A program made the position numbers and the translations under genes. The notes under the pieces were generated by a model. That model was not told the origin of the DNA. It did no database searches and saw only the letters and a program-made list of their open reading frames with translations. Shown here one piece after another: positions 1 through 8,351 of a DNA stretch of 64,000 bases. The stretch is taken from contig OZ243040.1 in the NCBI GenBank assembly GCA_965211995.1, positions 1,798,001 through 1,862,000 of the forward strand, in the 5' to 3' direction. The first letter of the stretch is position 1. The number at the start of each line of letters is the position of its first letter. Source of the stretch: CAYFZO01 sp965211995 (GTDB taxonomy: Bacteria; Pseudomonadota; Gammaproteobacteria; Poriferisulfidales; Oxydemutatoraceae).

Positions 1-1
1 G

Positions 2-1006
2 GCACGAATTACCCAAATAAATGATCTTTTGTTTCCAGTTGAGCTGCAACGTGTTTATTATGAATCCGAAATAAATGGGACGAAAACGAAAATAGAAATT
101 CCCCGAAGCAAAGTTGTTGTCAATAGAAAATCAGGAGACCCTCTTGGTGTTGTGAGCGATAATTACAAACTTATTTCAAACGAGGAAGCATTGAGTTTGG
201 GGAAAAAGTGTTGTGCTGTACTCTTCGGCGTCGAAGAAGCATCAAATGTCGAGGTTTTTCAGGTAGAGGCGCCTTCAACAGCGAGTTATTGCTATATAGA
301 TTTGGTTCACAGAAATTATGTGATGAATTTATGGGACGAAAAAAACCAATCAGAAATATACGTTCCATATGTAAGGGTTACGAATAGTTACAACAAATCA
401 AGATCGTTGAGATTTGATGTAGGGTTTTGCCGGAAAATATGCTTTAACGGAATGATTTTTGAACAAGAAACCATTGAATTCACATTCAAGCACGTAAAGC
501 ATGAGCTAAATGAAGATGTTTCTTTTGTATTAGAGGAAGGAAGAATGGAGCAATTATTTGAGAGGTTTAGATCTCATGCTAATAAACTTAAGTCATATCA
601 GATAAACAAAAACCAATCATTCGATCTTATATGTGCACTATTCAGTGTGAAAGATAAATCAGAAATTGATTTCAGTATGGACACAGAGAGAGAGGAAGAC
701 TATGATTTACTGATAAGGGGAATTAAACGTGTCTTGGATAAATATGTTGATGAGGCAGGGGAAAATGGCTATTCCGTATTTAACGCAATCACAGATATTG
801 CATCCAATTGCATAAGAAATAGATATTTTCGGAGAGACAAACATTCTATGCAAAGATTGGCGGGGAATTGGATCAATTCCTTTCAAAAAGAAATAGAGAA
901 TAGCAATTTCTCGGTTGCTGACTATATTCAGGTGTTAAAAGGGTCACCTAATAAGGCTCTCCATCTGACCGGTAGCCGCTACGCTCGCGATGCCGAGCGT
1001 GTTTAA
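2..1006 (+). CDS. DUF932-like protein, 5' partial
   Basis: The reading frame is open through the left edge of the window (it reads ARITQINDLLFPVE before the first possible TTG start at 29), so the gene probably begins upstream. The protein has the look of the DUF932 phage/plasmid family: a PRSKVVVN..GDPLGVVSDNYK opening, a YVRVTNSYNKSRSLRFDVG core and a FCRKICFNGMIF segment. The family is of unknown biochemical function and is common on plasmids, phages and defence islands. The DNA is much more AT-rich than the haem genes that follow, suggesting acquired DNA. The last 20 or so residues (SPNKALHLTGSRYARDAERV) look like read-through into a repeat of the kind that ends many accessory genes with NKALHLTG, so the native C-terminus may be lost. 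Confidence 0.6.
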   Translation, partial: ARITQINDLLFPVELQRVYYESEINGTKTKIEIPRSKVVVNRKSGDPLGVVSDNYKLISNEEALSLGKKCCAVLFGVEEASNVEVFQVEAPSTASYCYIDLVHRNYVMNLWDEKNQSEIYVPYVRVTNSYNKSRSLRFDVGFCRKICFNGMIFEQETIEFTFKHVKHELNEDVSFVLEEGRMEQLFERFRSHANKLKSYQINKNQSFDLICALFSVKDKSEIDFSMDTEREEDYDLLIRGIKRVLDKYVDEAGENGYSVFNAITDIASNCIRNRYFRRDKHSMQRLAGNWINSFQKEIENSNFSVADYIQVLKGSPNKALHLTGSRYARDAERV

Positions 1007-1013
1007 TTTTGGT

Positions 1014-1165
1014 TCAAGATACTTTAAGCGGTCTATTTCGTATAGATTTGAGCAGGTATTGATACATATTTTCGTGGCACACATTGAAGCGAAACTCACA
1101 CTCTTTCAAGGGGCAATAAAACCTCTGTATGTGAATACCCCGAAAGCGGGCAAGGCGCACCTTGC
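1014..1165 (-). pseudogene. C-terminal remnant of IS1595-family transposase
   Basis: On the minus strand the translation reads ARFRGIHIQRFYCPLKECEF and continues with RFNVCHENMYQYLLK. This matches the conserved C-terminal end of ISXO2-like/IS1595 transposases (RFRGIH..FYLHLKECEFRFNHR). The frame does not continue upstream into a recognisable catalytic domain: hemC DNA occupies that position. Only the last 45-50 residues remain. It marks an old insertion or deletion boundary between the accessory gene on the left and the haem operon. Confidence 0.6.
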
Positions 1166-1275
1166 AAGGCCCCCGGAAGTTCTCAATCGCCCTCGCCTTT
1201 ATTATTGCCGTTTTTAGGCGCCGGGTGCTTGTCCGTGCATGACGTCGCCCGCGACGGCTGCGCGGGAATGATGAA

Positions 1276-2241
1276 ATGAGAGATACTGCGATTGTGACCG
1301 GCAATCCCCTACGCATCGCTACGCGCAAAAGTCGGCTCGCGCGATGGCAGTCGCAGCACGTTGCGGCGGCGCTGACGGCACGCGACGGCGCCCTGCGCAC
1401 CGAGTTGCTGCCGTTGACGACGCAGGGCGACCGCTTCGTCACCCGCCCGCTCGCCGACGTCGGCGGCAAGAGCCTGTTCGTCAAGGAACTTGAGGCCGCG
1501 CTGCTCGACGGCGCCGCCGACATAGCCGTCCACTCGCTGAAGGATCTGCCCGCCGAGTTGCCGCGGGGCCTGGTCATCGCCGCGGTGATGGCGCGCGCCA
1601 CACCCGCCGACGCACTGGTGTCGAACCGCTTCGGGGCCTTCGCCGAGTTGCCTGCCGGCGCGGTGGTCGGCACTTCGAGTCTGCGCCGCGCCTGCCAGTT
1701 GGCGCATCACCGCCGCGACCTTTGCATCAAGCCCCTGCGCGGCAACGTGGATACGCGCCTCGCCAAGTTGGACGCGGGCGACTACGACGCAATTGTCCTC
1801 GCCTGCGCCGGACTCGAGCGTCTCGGTCACGCCCGGCGCATCCGTGAAGCGTTGCCGCCGGAGATCATGCTGCCCGCAATCGGTCAGGGCGCGATCGCGG
1901 TTGAATGTCGCCGCGACGCCGAGGTGTACGAGCGGGTGCGCACGCTCAACGACGACACCAGCGAGCGATGCGTCAACGCCGAGCGCGCATTGAGCCTGCG
2001 CCTCGGCGGCGACTGCCGACTGCCGCTCGCGGCGCATGCGGTTTGCAGCGGGCGCGAAGTGCGGTTGCGCGCGTTGGTCGGCGCCGCCGACGGCGGCAAG
2101 GTGTTGCGCGCCGAAGCGAAGTCGCCGCTGCAGCAGCCGCGGCAGGCGGGCATTGCGGCGGCGGAAGACCTGCTCGCGCAGGGCGCCGGCGAGTTGCTGT
2201 CCGGGTTTGCCGGGGCGGATTGGAGCCAAAGCGGCGACTGA
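1276..2241 (+). CDS. hemC: hydroxymethylbilane synthase (porphobilinogen deaminase)
   Basis: Condenses four porphobilinogens into hydroxymethylbilane in cytosolic tetrapyrrole synthesis. Length (321 aa) fits the family. Visible family features: N-terminal LRIATRKSRLARWQ, the catalytic aspartate in HSLKDLP (D90), GTSSLRR (132-138), RGNVDTR (155-161) and the dipyrromethane-cofactor cysteine in LGGDCRLPL (C247). The ATG at 1276 sits just before the conserved beta-strand, so the start is well placed. It is the first gene of a hemC-hemD-hemX-hemY run typical of gammaproteobacteria, but a 423 bp repeat-bearing gap separates it from hemD, more than usual. Confidence 0.97.
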   Translation: MRDTAIVTGNPLRIATRKSRLARWQSQHVAAALTARDGALRTELLPLTTQGDRFVTRPLADVGGKSLFVKELEAALLDGAADIAVHSLKDLPAELPRGLVIAAVMARATPADALVSNRFGAFAELPAGAVVGTSSLRRACQLAHHRRDLCIKPLRGNVDTRLAKLDAGDYDAIVLACAGLERLGHARRIREALPPEIMLPAIGQGAIAVECRRDAEVYERVRTLNDDTSERCVNAERALSLRLGGDCRLPLAAHAVCSGREVRLRALVGAADGGKVLRAEAKSPLQQPRQAGIAAAEDLLAQGAGELLSGFAGADWSQSGD

Positions 2242-2664
2242 AGCGGTGTCCTGTAAAGTCAAAGAGTGGTGCCTATCTACCCGGGGTTTGAGGGCTGCCT
2301 CTATGCCGGGATTTTCAACCTGCCCGCCCGAAGCGCGCTAAAAGGGAGAGGGGCGCGCACTTCGCGGCATCGCCTGAGGCTCGAACAAAACCAAGGCCCA
2401 AGATCACTTCAAGAGCGGCGATAATAGATTTAACCATTTGTTATATTCATAAAATATGAATAGTGCACCGCAAAGTTTCGGGGGAAAATTCAGGGAGATC
2501 CCGCGCCTGTTTTGCCTTGGCGTGAAGCCGGCAAGGTCGCGGGGTGCAGGGCTCGGCGCAGGCCGTGACATTTTCTTGCAGGCGTCTGAACTGATCCAAA
2601 ATCACCCGCTTAAGTTATCTTGAACCGAGATAGATCCGCAGATGACGCGGACGGATGCAAGAGG
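2242..2664. other. long hemC-hemD intergenic region
   Basis: No gene is seen here. The stretch holds an AT-rich island in a GC-rich context with a perfect 7+7 bp inverted repeat, ATTCATA-AAA-TATGAAT, at 2445-2461, which could be an operator or an AT-rich promoter element. Its right end is a dispersed repeat listed separately. I cannot assign a promoter with confidence. Confidence 0.45.
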
Positions 2665-2730
2665 ATGACGGACCAACGTTGCACTTCAGGTTGCACTTCA
2701 GGCCGCACTTCGGACTTGAATCCGGCAAGC
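2631..2730 (+). repeat. dispersed repeat (GATGACGCGGACGG type), copy 1
   Basis: The segment AGATCCGCAGATGACGCGG followed by ACGGATGCAAGAGG and GCACTTC..GGACTTGAATCCGG is repeated in inverted orientation at 16008-16085 and more loosely at 8358-8425. Inside this copy TTGCACTTCAGG-like units recur in tandem. It overlaps the apparent N-terminal extension of hemD, so part of the annotated hemD N-terminus is repeat-derived. Confidence 0.6.
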
Positions 2731-3471
2731 CCGCTGCGGGGCCTGCGGGTGCTGACTACCCGCCCGGCACATCAAAGCGCCGGAATCCTCGCGCAGTTGC
2801 GCGCGCTCGGCGCGGACGCGGACAACTTCCCGACCATCGAGATCGTCAGCCTCGCCGCCGATGACGAAAGGCTCAGGCGCATCGGCGAATACGATCTTGC
2901 GATTTTCATCAGCGGCAACGCAGTGGCTTACGGGCTCGCGGCGCTGGCGCGGGTCGGCGCGGCACGCACGGCGCTGCCGCCGGCGGTCGCGGTCGGTCGC
3001 GGCACCGCCGCGCTGCTCGCAGCCGCCGGCGTCGCGGGCGCGGCGTATCCGGCGCAGCCGAGCAGCGAGGCTTTGCTTGAGGTGCCCGTGGTCAAGGCGC
3101 TCGCACCGGCGAGCAAAGTCATCGTGTTCCGCGGGCGCGGCGGCAAGGAAGTGATCGCCGCCGGTTTGCGCGCACGCGGCATCGCGGTGGATTACGCGCA
3201 AGTGTATGCACGGCGCAAGCCGCTGGCTTCGCTGTCGCTGGCCGAACCGCGCGATCTGATTCTTGTGACCAGCCGTGACGGCCTGCGGAATCTTTACGAA
3301 CTGACCGAAGCCGCAAGCCGCGCGCGGCTGCTGCAAACGCGGATTGTGCTCGGCAGTCGGTCAATGCTCGACCTGCACCGCGAACTCCGATTCGAGCGCG
3401 ATCCGATATGCGCGGCAAGCCCGCTCGACGACGACATGACCGCGGCGGTTGCGGCGCGGTGCAGGCGGTAG
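2665..3471 (+). CDS. hemD: uroporphyrinogen-III synthase
   Basis: Closes hydroxymethylbilane to uroporphyrinogen III, the next step after HemC. The family is divergent in sequence. Recognisable parts are LRGLRVLTTRP near the start, GRGTAALL, YPAQPSSEALL and VIVFRGRGGKEVIAAGL, together with position between hemC and hemX. The ATG at 2665 has an AAGAGG-like ribosome site, but residues 1 to about 25 (MTDQRCTSGCTSGRTSDLNP) come from a dispersed repeat. The true fold begins near LRGLRVL, so a GTG/TTG start further in is possible. A TTG at 2620 would extend it still further into the repeat. Length from ATG is 268 aa, near the usual 250. Confidence 0.9.
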   Translation: MTDQRCTSGCTSGRTSDLNPASPLRGLRVLTTRPAHQSAGILAQLRALGADADNFPTIEIVSLAADDERLRRIGEYDLAIFISGNAVAYGLAALARVGAARTALPPAVAVGRGTAALLAAAGVAGAAYPAQPSSEALLEVPVVKALAPASKVIVFRGRGGKEVIAAGLRARGIAVDYAQVYARRKPLASLSLAEPRDLILVTSRDGLRNLYELTEAASRARLLQTRIVLGSRSMLDLHRELRFERDPICAASPLDDDMTAAVAARCRR

Positions 3472-3489
3472 AATAAAGCGCGTGCCCCG

Positions 3490-4491
3490 ATGTGCGCGCC
3501 CATCACGACGATGACCTCAGACAACGGCAAAACCGACACCCGTGCAAGCAGCCGGTCAAACGACCAGGCAAGCGAGCGGGTGGATACCGAGTCCGGCGCC
3601 AAGCCGTCCGCGCGCAAACGGCTGTACCGGCTTGGGGGCGGTGCCGTTGTGCTTATTGTCCTGGTGGTGGTCGCGCGGCAGGCGTGGCTGATTTTGCAGC
3701 CGCCGCCGCAGGCAGCCGGTCAGGAGTCGGTCGCAGTCGCGATGGACGAACTTCAGCATCGTTTCGCGCTGCTCGAGCGCCGCCTTGAAACCGTCGCCGA
3801 TGAAAAGCCCAAGGTCGTGCCCGTCGCGTCGAACGAGTTGTGGTGGATCGCCGAGAGCGAGCGTTATCTGACGGAAGCGGTCGAGCGTCTCGACAGCGGC
3901 GCCGACGTCAAGCCCGCGTTGTCGGCGCTGAGAGCCGCGAGGCAGACGCTCGCCGGCGTGGAACTCGCCGCGGCGAAGACGGTCAGGCAAGCGCTGGAGG
4001 CCGAGATTCGGGCGTTGAATGAATATCACAACGCCGACGCCGAGCAGGCGGTGACGGTCATAGATGAGATGCTCGAGCGGCTCGAGCGCGGCGCAGCCCC
4101 CGCCGGGCCGACTGACTCGGAGCCTGCATCGGCCGCCGCCGCGCCCGGACGCGACGGTCTGTGGGCGGGCTTCAGCGACGGCCTGAGCCGCCGCTTCAAG
4201 CGGCTGGTCGTGGTCGGGAGAAAAGGCGGCGATGAGGCGCGACAGGTCACGCGGGGCGTGGCGATGCGCTCGCTGCTGCTCGCGAGAACAGCGGTGCTCG
4301 GCGGCGACGACGTCGCTTACCGTTACGCGGTCGCCAATGCGATGCGGGCATTCGAGCAAACCGTTGAGACCGACGCCGTGCTGTACGGCAAGTTGCAGAT
4401 CTTGTACGCGCTCGATGTCGCGGGCGCGCCGCCGCGCATCGGCACGGCGCTGGCCGAGATCCGTGCGCTCGCCCGGAGAATGACGCCGTGA
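3490..4491 (+). CDS. hemX: HemX-like membrane protein
   Basis: HemX-family protein encoded after hemD in gammaproteobacteria. Residues 1-45 are polar and cytoplasmic, one transmembrane helix lies at about 49-70 (GGGAVVLIVLVVVARQAWLI), and the rest is a helical periplasmic domain with ELWWIAESERYLTEAVERL near residue 120. It is often labelled uroporphyrinogen-III methyltransferase, but no SAM-dependent methyltransferase domain is visible; the role in haem synthesis is not established. An alternative ATG lies at 3511. Its TGA overlaps the GTG start of hemY by 4 bp, implying translational coupling. Confidence 0.88.
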   Translation: MCAPITTMTSDNGKTDTRASSRSNDQASERVDTESGAKPSARKRLYRLGGGAVVLIVLVVVARQAWLILQPPPQAAGQESVAVAMDELQHRFALLERRLETVADEKPKVVPVASNELWWIAESERYLTEAVERLDSGADVKPALSALRAARQTLAGVELAAAKTVRQALEAEIRALNEYHNADAEQAVTVIDEMLERLERGAAPAGPTDSEPASAAAAPGRDGLWAGFSDGLSRRFKRLVVVGRKGGDEARQVTRGVAMRSLLLARTAVLGGDDVAYRYAVANAMRAFEQTVETDAVLYGKLQILYALDVAGAPPRIGTALAEIRALARRMTP

Positions 4492-5615
4492 AGCCGTTGA
4501 TCTTCGCGGTGCTGGTGATCGGCCTGCTCGCCGCGGCGCTGGCCCTTGTCGGCCCGGCGCAGTGGGCGGGCGTCACCCTCGCTTTCGGCGACGTAAATCT
4601 CACCACCAATTTCGCCGTACTCATCCTCGCGCTCATCGGTCTGTTCATCGTGCTGCGGCTGCTCGGCGCGCTGCTCGGTTTGCCGTCGCGGCTGGTGCGG
4701 GCCGGGCGCACGCGCCGTCTCGGGCAGTTGCGCGAGGAGTTCGAGCAGGGCATCGCGTTTTATCTGCAGGGGCGGTGGCGGCAGGCGCACAAGTGCTTTC
4801 TGCGCGCCGCGCGCGCCCCGGCGCTGGCGCACAGCGCCAGTCTGCTGGCGGCGTGTTGCGCGGTGCAGGACAACGCTTTCAAGGAGGCGCGCGCGGCGCT
4901 ACAGACCGCGCGCGAGGTGAACGTCAAGGACGACTTTTGCTCGCTGCTGATCCAGTCGGAGGTGCTGTTCAAGTCGGGGCAGGCCCGGCAGGCCGCCGAG
5001 CATCTCGACAAGTTGAGGCGGCGCCAGCCCGACAACCGCAAGGTCACCGACTTGCTGATGCAGGCGTGCACGGCGGTGGGCGAGTGGGAAATGTTGGCGG
5101 AATCGCTGCCGCAGTTGCGCAAGTTGTACGCGCACGCGCCTGATAAACTGCGCGCGGTTGAAATTCCGATTGCGCGCAAGCGCTTGCATCAGGCCGCCGA
5201 GCGCATGGACGAGAACGCGCTCGAGCGATGCTGGCGCGAGACCGGCGCGGCGGCGCGGCCGGCGCTGCTTACGACTTACGCGCAGATGCTCGTCAAAGTC
5301 GGCGCGCGCAAAACCGCCGAACGCGTGTTGCGCGAAGCGATCGAGTCAAACTGGGATGAAGACTGCGTGGCGTATTACGGCGGCCTCGAAAGCGGCGACA
5401 TTGACGAACGCCTCAAGCACGCCGAACGCTGGCTCAAGAGCAGGCCGAAAGACCCGGCGTTGCTGCTGTGCCTCGGCAAGTTGTACCGCCAAGTCGAGTT
5501 ATGGGACCAGGCGAAGCATTATCTGAAAGCAAGTTTCAGTCTCGCGCCGAAGCCTGAAACTTTCAGAGAACTGTCTTCGGTGGTGGACTACGTCGGCGGA
5601 GGCAGGTTCGATTGA
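4488..5615 (+). CDS. hemY: HemY protein, TPR-containing inner-membrane protein
   Basis: Gammaproteobacterial HemY (not the protoporphyrinogen oxidase of Bacillus). Two N-terminal membrane helices (about 1-25 and 40-62) are followed by a cytoplasmic TPR-like helical domain: FEQGIAFYLQGRWRQAHKCFL, AAEHLDKLRRRQPDN, LLLCLGKLYRQVELWDQAKHY. The GTG start at 4488 overlaps the hemX stop. Length 375 aa is near the family norm of 390-400. It is the last gene of the haem cluster; the Mrp operon starts 28 bp downstream and may be co-transcribed. Confidence 0.9.
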   Translation: MKPLIFAVLVIGLLAAALALVGPAQWAGVTLAFGDVNLTTNFAVLILALIGLFIVLRLLGALLGLPSRLVRAGRTRRLGQLREEFEQGIAFYLQGRWRQAHKCFLRAARAPALAHSASLLAACCAVQDNAFKEARAALQTAREVNVKDDFCSLLIQSEVLFKSGQARQAAEHLDKLRRRQPDNRKVTDLLMQACTAVGEWEMLAESLPQLRKLYAHAPDKLRAVEIPIARKRLHQAAERMDENALERCWRETGAAARPALLTTYAQMLVKVGARKTAERVLREAIESNWDEDCVAYYGGLESGDIDERLKHAERWLKSRPKDPALLLCLGKLYRQVELWDQAKHYLKASFSLAPKPETFRELSSVVDYVGGGRFD

Positions 5616-5643
5616 AGCGCGCAACACGCACAGGAGAAACGCC

Positions 5644-6120
5644 GTGTTTGCGCGCGTGATTTTTTTTGCACTGCTGCTCGCCCTATGGCTGTTGCTGTCG
5701 GGCCGGCATACGCCGTTGATCACGATGCTCGGGGTCGCGAGCGCGGCGGCGGTGGTGTGGCTCGGTTCACGCATGGAAATTCTCGGCACGAAACTGCATA
5801 CGTTCGGCTTTTATCTGCGCCTGCCGTGGTATGCGATCTGGCTGCTCGGGCGGGTCGCGGTCGCGTGCGTGCGGGTCACGGTCACGGTGCTGCGCCCGAA
5901 CTTGCGCATCGCCCCCGGGTTTATCCGCGTACCGATGACGCAGAAAAACGATCTCGGCAAGTTGGTGCACGCCAACTCGATCACGCTGACGCCCGGCACC
6001 GTCAGCGCCAGGGTCGAGGAAGACCATATCGAAGTGCACGCGCTCGACCGCACGCGCGCCGCCGCCGCCGAGCACGCGGCGCTCGACCGCAAGGTGAGCC
6101 GGCTCGAAGGAGGCGGCTGA
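5644..6120 (+). CDS. mrpE: Mrp-type Na+/H+ antiporter subunit E
   Basis: First gene of the multi-subunit Mrp cation/proton antiporter operon, which exports Na+ in exchange for H+ in the inner membrane. Two hydrophobic helices at the N-terminus (FALLLALWLLLSGRHTPLIT and LLGVASAAAVVWLGSRM) precede the conserved WYAIWLLGRVAVACVRVTV and NSITLTPGTVSARVEEDHI motifs of MrpE. The GTG start has a strong AGGAG site (AGGAGAAACGCC). The last 147 bp are part of a tandem duplication with the start of mrpF, and the stop overlaps the next ATG (TGATG). Confidence 0.94.
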   Translation: MFARVIFFALLLALWLLLSGRHTPLITMLGVASAAAVVWLGSRMEILGTKLHTFGFYLRLPWYAIWLLGRVAVACVRVTVTVLRPNLRIAPGFIRVPMTQKNDLGKLVHANSITLTPGTVSARVEEDHIEVHALDRTRAAAAEHAALDRKVSRLEGGG

Positions 6121-6460
6121 TGCCGCCGCTGATGCCGCCGGTGCTGTTCGCCGTGGTCATCGCCGCGATGGTGATAACGCTGGTGCGCGCAGCCAAAGGC
6201 CCCGGGTTGTTCAACCGCAACTCGATCACACTGACGCCCGGCACCGTCAGCGCCAGGGTCGAGGAAGACCCTATCGAAGTACACGCGCTCGACCGCACGC
6301 GCGCCGCCGCCGAGCACGCGGTGCTCGACCGCAAGGGCAGCCGGCTCGAAGGAGGCGGCTGATGTCGCCGCTGATGCCGCCGGTGCTGTTCGCCGTGGTC
6401 ATCGCCGCGATGGTGATGACGCTGGTGCGCGCAGCCAAAGGCCCCGGGCTGTTCAACCGC
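5974..6460 (+). repeat. tandem duplication of the mrpE/mrpF junction (2 copies, about 243 bp)
   Basis: Copy 1 is 5974-6218 and copy 2 is 6219-6460. Each carries the last ~145 bp of mrpE and the first ~98 bp of mrpF. The copies differ by substitutions and a 3 bp deletion in a GCC run, so the duplication is not brand new. The join is exactly between mrpF codons for GLFNR and mrpE codons for NSITL, in frame. Confidence 0.95.
6120..6362 (+). CDS. chimeric mini-gene: MrpF N-terminus fused to MrpE C-terminus
   Basis: The junction duplication leaves an intact 80-codon frame starting with its own ATG in a TGATG overlap with mrpE and ending in a TGATG overlap with true mrpF. Residues 1-33 are the first helix of MrpF (MPPLMPPVLFAVVIAAMVIT) and residues 34-80 repeat the MrpE tail (NSITLTPGTVSARVEEDPIE). 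The 3 bp deletion keeps the frame. Whether it makes a protein is unknown; it could simply carry translating ribosomes from mrpE to mrpF. It is probably a by-product of duplication, not a functional subunit. Confidence 0.55.
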   Translation: MPPLMPPVLFAVVIAAMVITLVRAAKGPGLFNRNSITLTPGTVSARVEEDPIEVHALDRTRAAAEHAVLDRKGSRLEGGG

Positions 6461-6661
6461 ATTCTCGCGATCAACACGTTCGGCACGCTCACGGTGTTGC
6501 TGCTGGTGTTGCTCGGGGTGACGTTTGAGCAGCACAATTTGATGGACATTGCATTGCTTTATGTATTGGTCAATTTTATCGGCGCGATCGCGGTGCTGCG
6601 GTTTTTTGAAGACCGCGAATTGCCCGCGCCCGACACCAAAGCGGACGAGTTCGATGATTGA
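6362..6661 (+). CDS. mrpF: Mrp-type Na+/H+ antiporter subunit F
   Basis: Small membrane subunit (99 aa) with three helices: about 3-23, 34-55 and 60-80. Conserved MrpF/PhaF features are RAAKGPGLFNRILAINTFGT and MDIALLYVLVNFIGAIAVLR. It is the intact copy that follows a partial duplicate of its own 5' end. Its last 8 bp overlap mrpG. Confidence 0.94.
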   Translation: MSPLMPPVLFAVVIAAMVMTLVRAAKGPGLFNRILAINTFGTLTVLLLVLLGVTFEQHNLMDIALLYVLVNFIGAIAVLRFFEDRELPAPDTKADEFDD

Positions 6662-6953
6662 GACGGTGCTTTACGTGAGCGGATGGGTGCTGCTCGTCAC
6701 GGGCTGCCTGTTCTTGCTCGCGGGTGGCGTCGGGATGCTGCGCCTGCCCGATTTTTATACGCGCACGCACGCCGCCGGCCTGATAGATACGCTTGGCGTC
6801 GCGTTGCCGCTCGCGGTGCTCGCAGTGCAGATGGGGCTGGTGCAGGGGGCGGGCAAAGTGGTGCTGATCCTGTTGTTTTTGCTGGTTACGGCGCCGGTTA
6901 CGACGCACGCAATCACGCGCGCGGCGCGCTACCATGACCGCGGCGGTGCCTGA
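6654..6953 (+). CDS. mrpG: Mrp-type Na+/H+ antiporter subunit G
   Basis: MrpG/MnhG subunit of 99 aa with three helices. The conserved LLAGGVGMLRLPDFYTRTHA and GLIDTLGVALPLAVLAVQMG are plainly present. The ATG at 6654 lies inside mrpF (8 bp overlap), a better start than the more distal in-frame ATG at 6549, which would give a non-homologous leader. The stop overlaps the next gene's ATG by 1 bp. Confidence 0.94.
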   Translation: MIETVLYVSGWVLLVTGCLFLLAGGVGMLRLPDFYTRTHAAGLIDTLGVALPLAVLAVQMGLVQGAGKVVLILLFLLVTAPVTTHAITRAARYHDRGGA

Positions 6954-7504
6954 TGGAATACGCGGTGATCATTTCGCTGTTGTCGCTGCTGACGGCGGCG
7001 GCGGCGCTGGTGTCGGTCGGCAGGGACTTGTTCGCCGCGGTCTTGCTGCTCGGCATCTACAGTCTGTTGTCGGCGGGGCTGTTCGTCGCTCTCGATGCGC
7101 CCGACGTCGCTTTCACCGAAGCGGCGGTCGGCGCCGGTTTCTCGACGGTGCTGTTTCTCGCGGCAATCGCCGCGACCGCGCACTTCCACGCCTACAGGGT
7201 CAGGCGCAGGCTGCCGGCGCTGGTTCTGGTGGTGCTGACCGGCGCCGTGCTGTTGTACGCGGTGCCCGATATGCCGCGCTTTGCGGCGCCCGACGCGCCG
7301 GCGCAGCAACACGTCGCCAGGTATTATCTGCAAAACACCCCGCAAGAGATCGGCGTGCCCAACGTGGTCACGGCGGTGCTCGCAAGTTATCGCGGCTTCG
7401 ACACGTTCGGCGAGTTGATCGTGATCTTCACCGCGGGCATCGGCGCCGCCGGTGTGTTTGCGGCGGGACGGCGGCGGCGCGCGCGCGGGCGCTCTTCGGG
7501 CTGA
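6953..7504 (+). CDS. Mrp antiporter MbhD/DUF4040-type subunit (MrpA C-terminal module)
   Basis: 183 aa. Residues 1-80 form a three-helix DUF4040/MbhD domain with LGIYSLLSAGLFVALDAPDV followed by AFTEAAVGAG. Residues 85-170 resemble the MbhE-like module with IGVPNVVTAVLASYRGFDTF and GELIVIFTAG. In Bacillus these modules are the C-terminal end of the large MrpA protein; here they are a separate gene and the ion-channel part is supplied by downstream NuoL/M-like subunits. The C-terminus ends in a basic RRRRARGR stretch. Confidence 0.85.
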   Translation: MEYAVIISLLSLLTAAAALVSVGRDLFAAVLLLGIYSLLSAGLFVALDAPDVAFTEAAVGAGFSTVLFLAAIAATAHFHAYRVRRRLPALVLVVLTGAVLLYAVPDMPRFAAPDAPAQQHVARYYLQNTPQEIGVPNVVTAVLASYRGFDTFGELIVIFTAGIGAAGVFAAGRRRRARGRSSG

Positions 7505-7513
7505 GGCCGGGCG

Positions 7514-7948
7514 ATGCCGATCATCAAGCACAACCCGGTTCTGCGCGAGACCGCGCACATTATCGTGCCGCTGATCTTTTTGTATGCGCTGTACGTGCAG
7601 TTTCACGGCGACTTCGGGCCGGGCGGCGGCTTTCAGGCCGGCGTGATCTTCGCGGCCGGGCTCGTCATCTACGCGCTGATCTACGGCGGTGAGCGGCTGC
7701 ACCGCGTGATCTCGCGGCGCACCGCGGAGGTGCTGGCCTGCTTCGGCGTGCTGTTGTACGCGGGCACCGGGCTCGCGGCGATGATCGCGGGCGGGTCGTT
7801 TTTGGATTACAGCGCGCTCGCGGATGAGCCGGTCGCGGGACAGCACGCGGGCATTTTTCTGGTCGAACTCGGCGTCGGCGTGACGATCGTCGGGATCGTC
7901 GTCACGGTGTTTTATCTGTTCACCGAACAAGATGAGGAGCGGGGGTGA
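7514..7948 (+). CDS. mrpB: Mrp-type Na+/H+ antiporter subunit B
   Basis: MnhB-family domain protein (144 aa), four predicted helices. Diagnostic segments: VLRETAHIIVPLIFLYALYV, HGDFGPGGGFQAGVIFAAGL and AGIFLVELGVGVTIVGIVVT. Starts 9 bp after the MbhD-type gene and overlaps the start region of mrpC. Confidence 0.93.
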   Translation: MPIIKHNPVLRETAHIIVPLIFLYALYVQFHGDFGPGGGFQAGVIFAAGLVIYALIYGGERLHRVISRRTAEVLACFGVLLYAGTGLAAMIAGGSFLDYSALADEPVAGQHAGIFLVELGVGVTIVGIVVTVFYLFTEQDEERG

Positions 7949-8351
7949 GCGCGCGGTGAACGATCTGGTGCAGGCGGCGGTCGAACATTACGGCTATCTG
8001 ATCGTCGTCGTGGTGATGATGATCGGGCTTTACATCGTGGTCGCGCACGGCAACCTGATCAAGAAGTTGATCGGGCTCAGCCTGTTTCAAGGTTCGGTGT
8101 TTGTGCTGTTCATTCTGCTCGCGGCGGTCAAGGACGCGGCGCCGCCGATCCTCGACGCGGGCGCCGATCCCGGGCAGTTGTACGCCAACCCGCTGCCGCA
8201 CGTGCTGATATTGACCGCGATCGTCGTCTCGATCGCGACCACCGCGCTGGGCTTGTCGCTGGTGGTCAGGATCAACAAGGCCTGGGGGACGATCGAGGAA
8301 GAGGAGATCGCCTCGGCGTCGTCTGCGTCCTTGAACACCGGCGAAGGCTGA
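7932..8351 (+). CDS. mrpC: Mrp-type Na+/H+ antiporter subunit C (NuoK-like)
   Basis: NuoK-like three-helix subunit: YGYLIVVVVMMIGLYIVVAH, NLIKKLIGLSLFQGSVFVLF and DPLPHVLILTAIV-type third helix (here NPLPHVLILTAIVVSIATTA). Either ATG 7932 (17 bp overlap with mrpB) or GTG 7956 (giving MNDLVQAAVEHYG) could be the start; the latter matches the usual family N-terminus better. The conserved glycine/lysine helix-1/2 loop is present. Confidence 0.92.
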   Translation: MRSGGERAVNDLVQAAVEHYGYLIVVVVMMIGLYIVVAHGNLIKKLIGLSLFQGSVFVLFILLAAVKDAAPPILDAGADPGQLYANPLPHVLILTAIVVSIATTALGLSLVVRINKAWGTIEEEEIASASSASLNTGEG

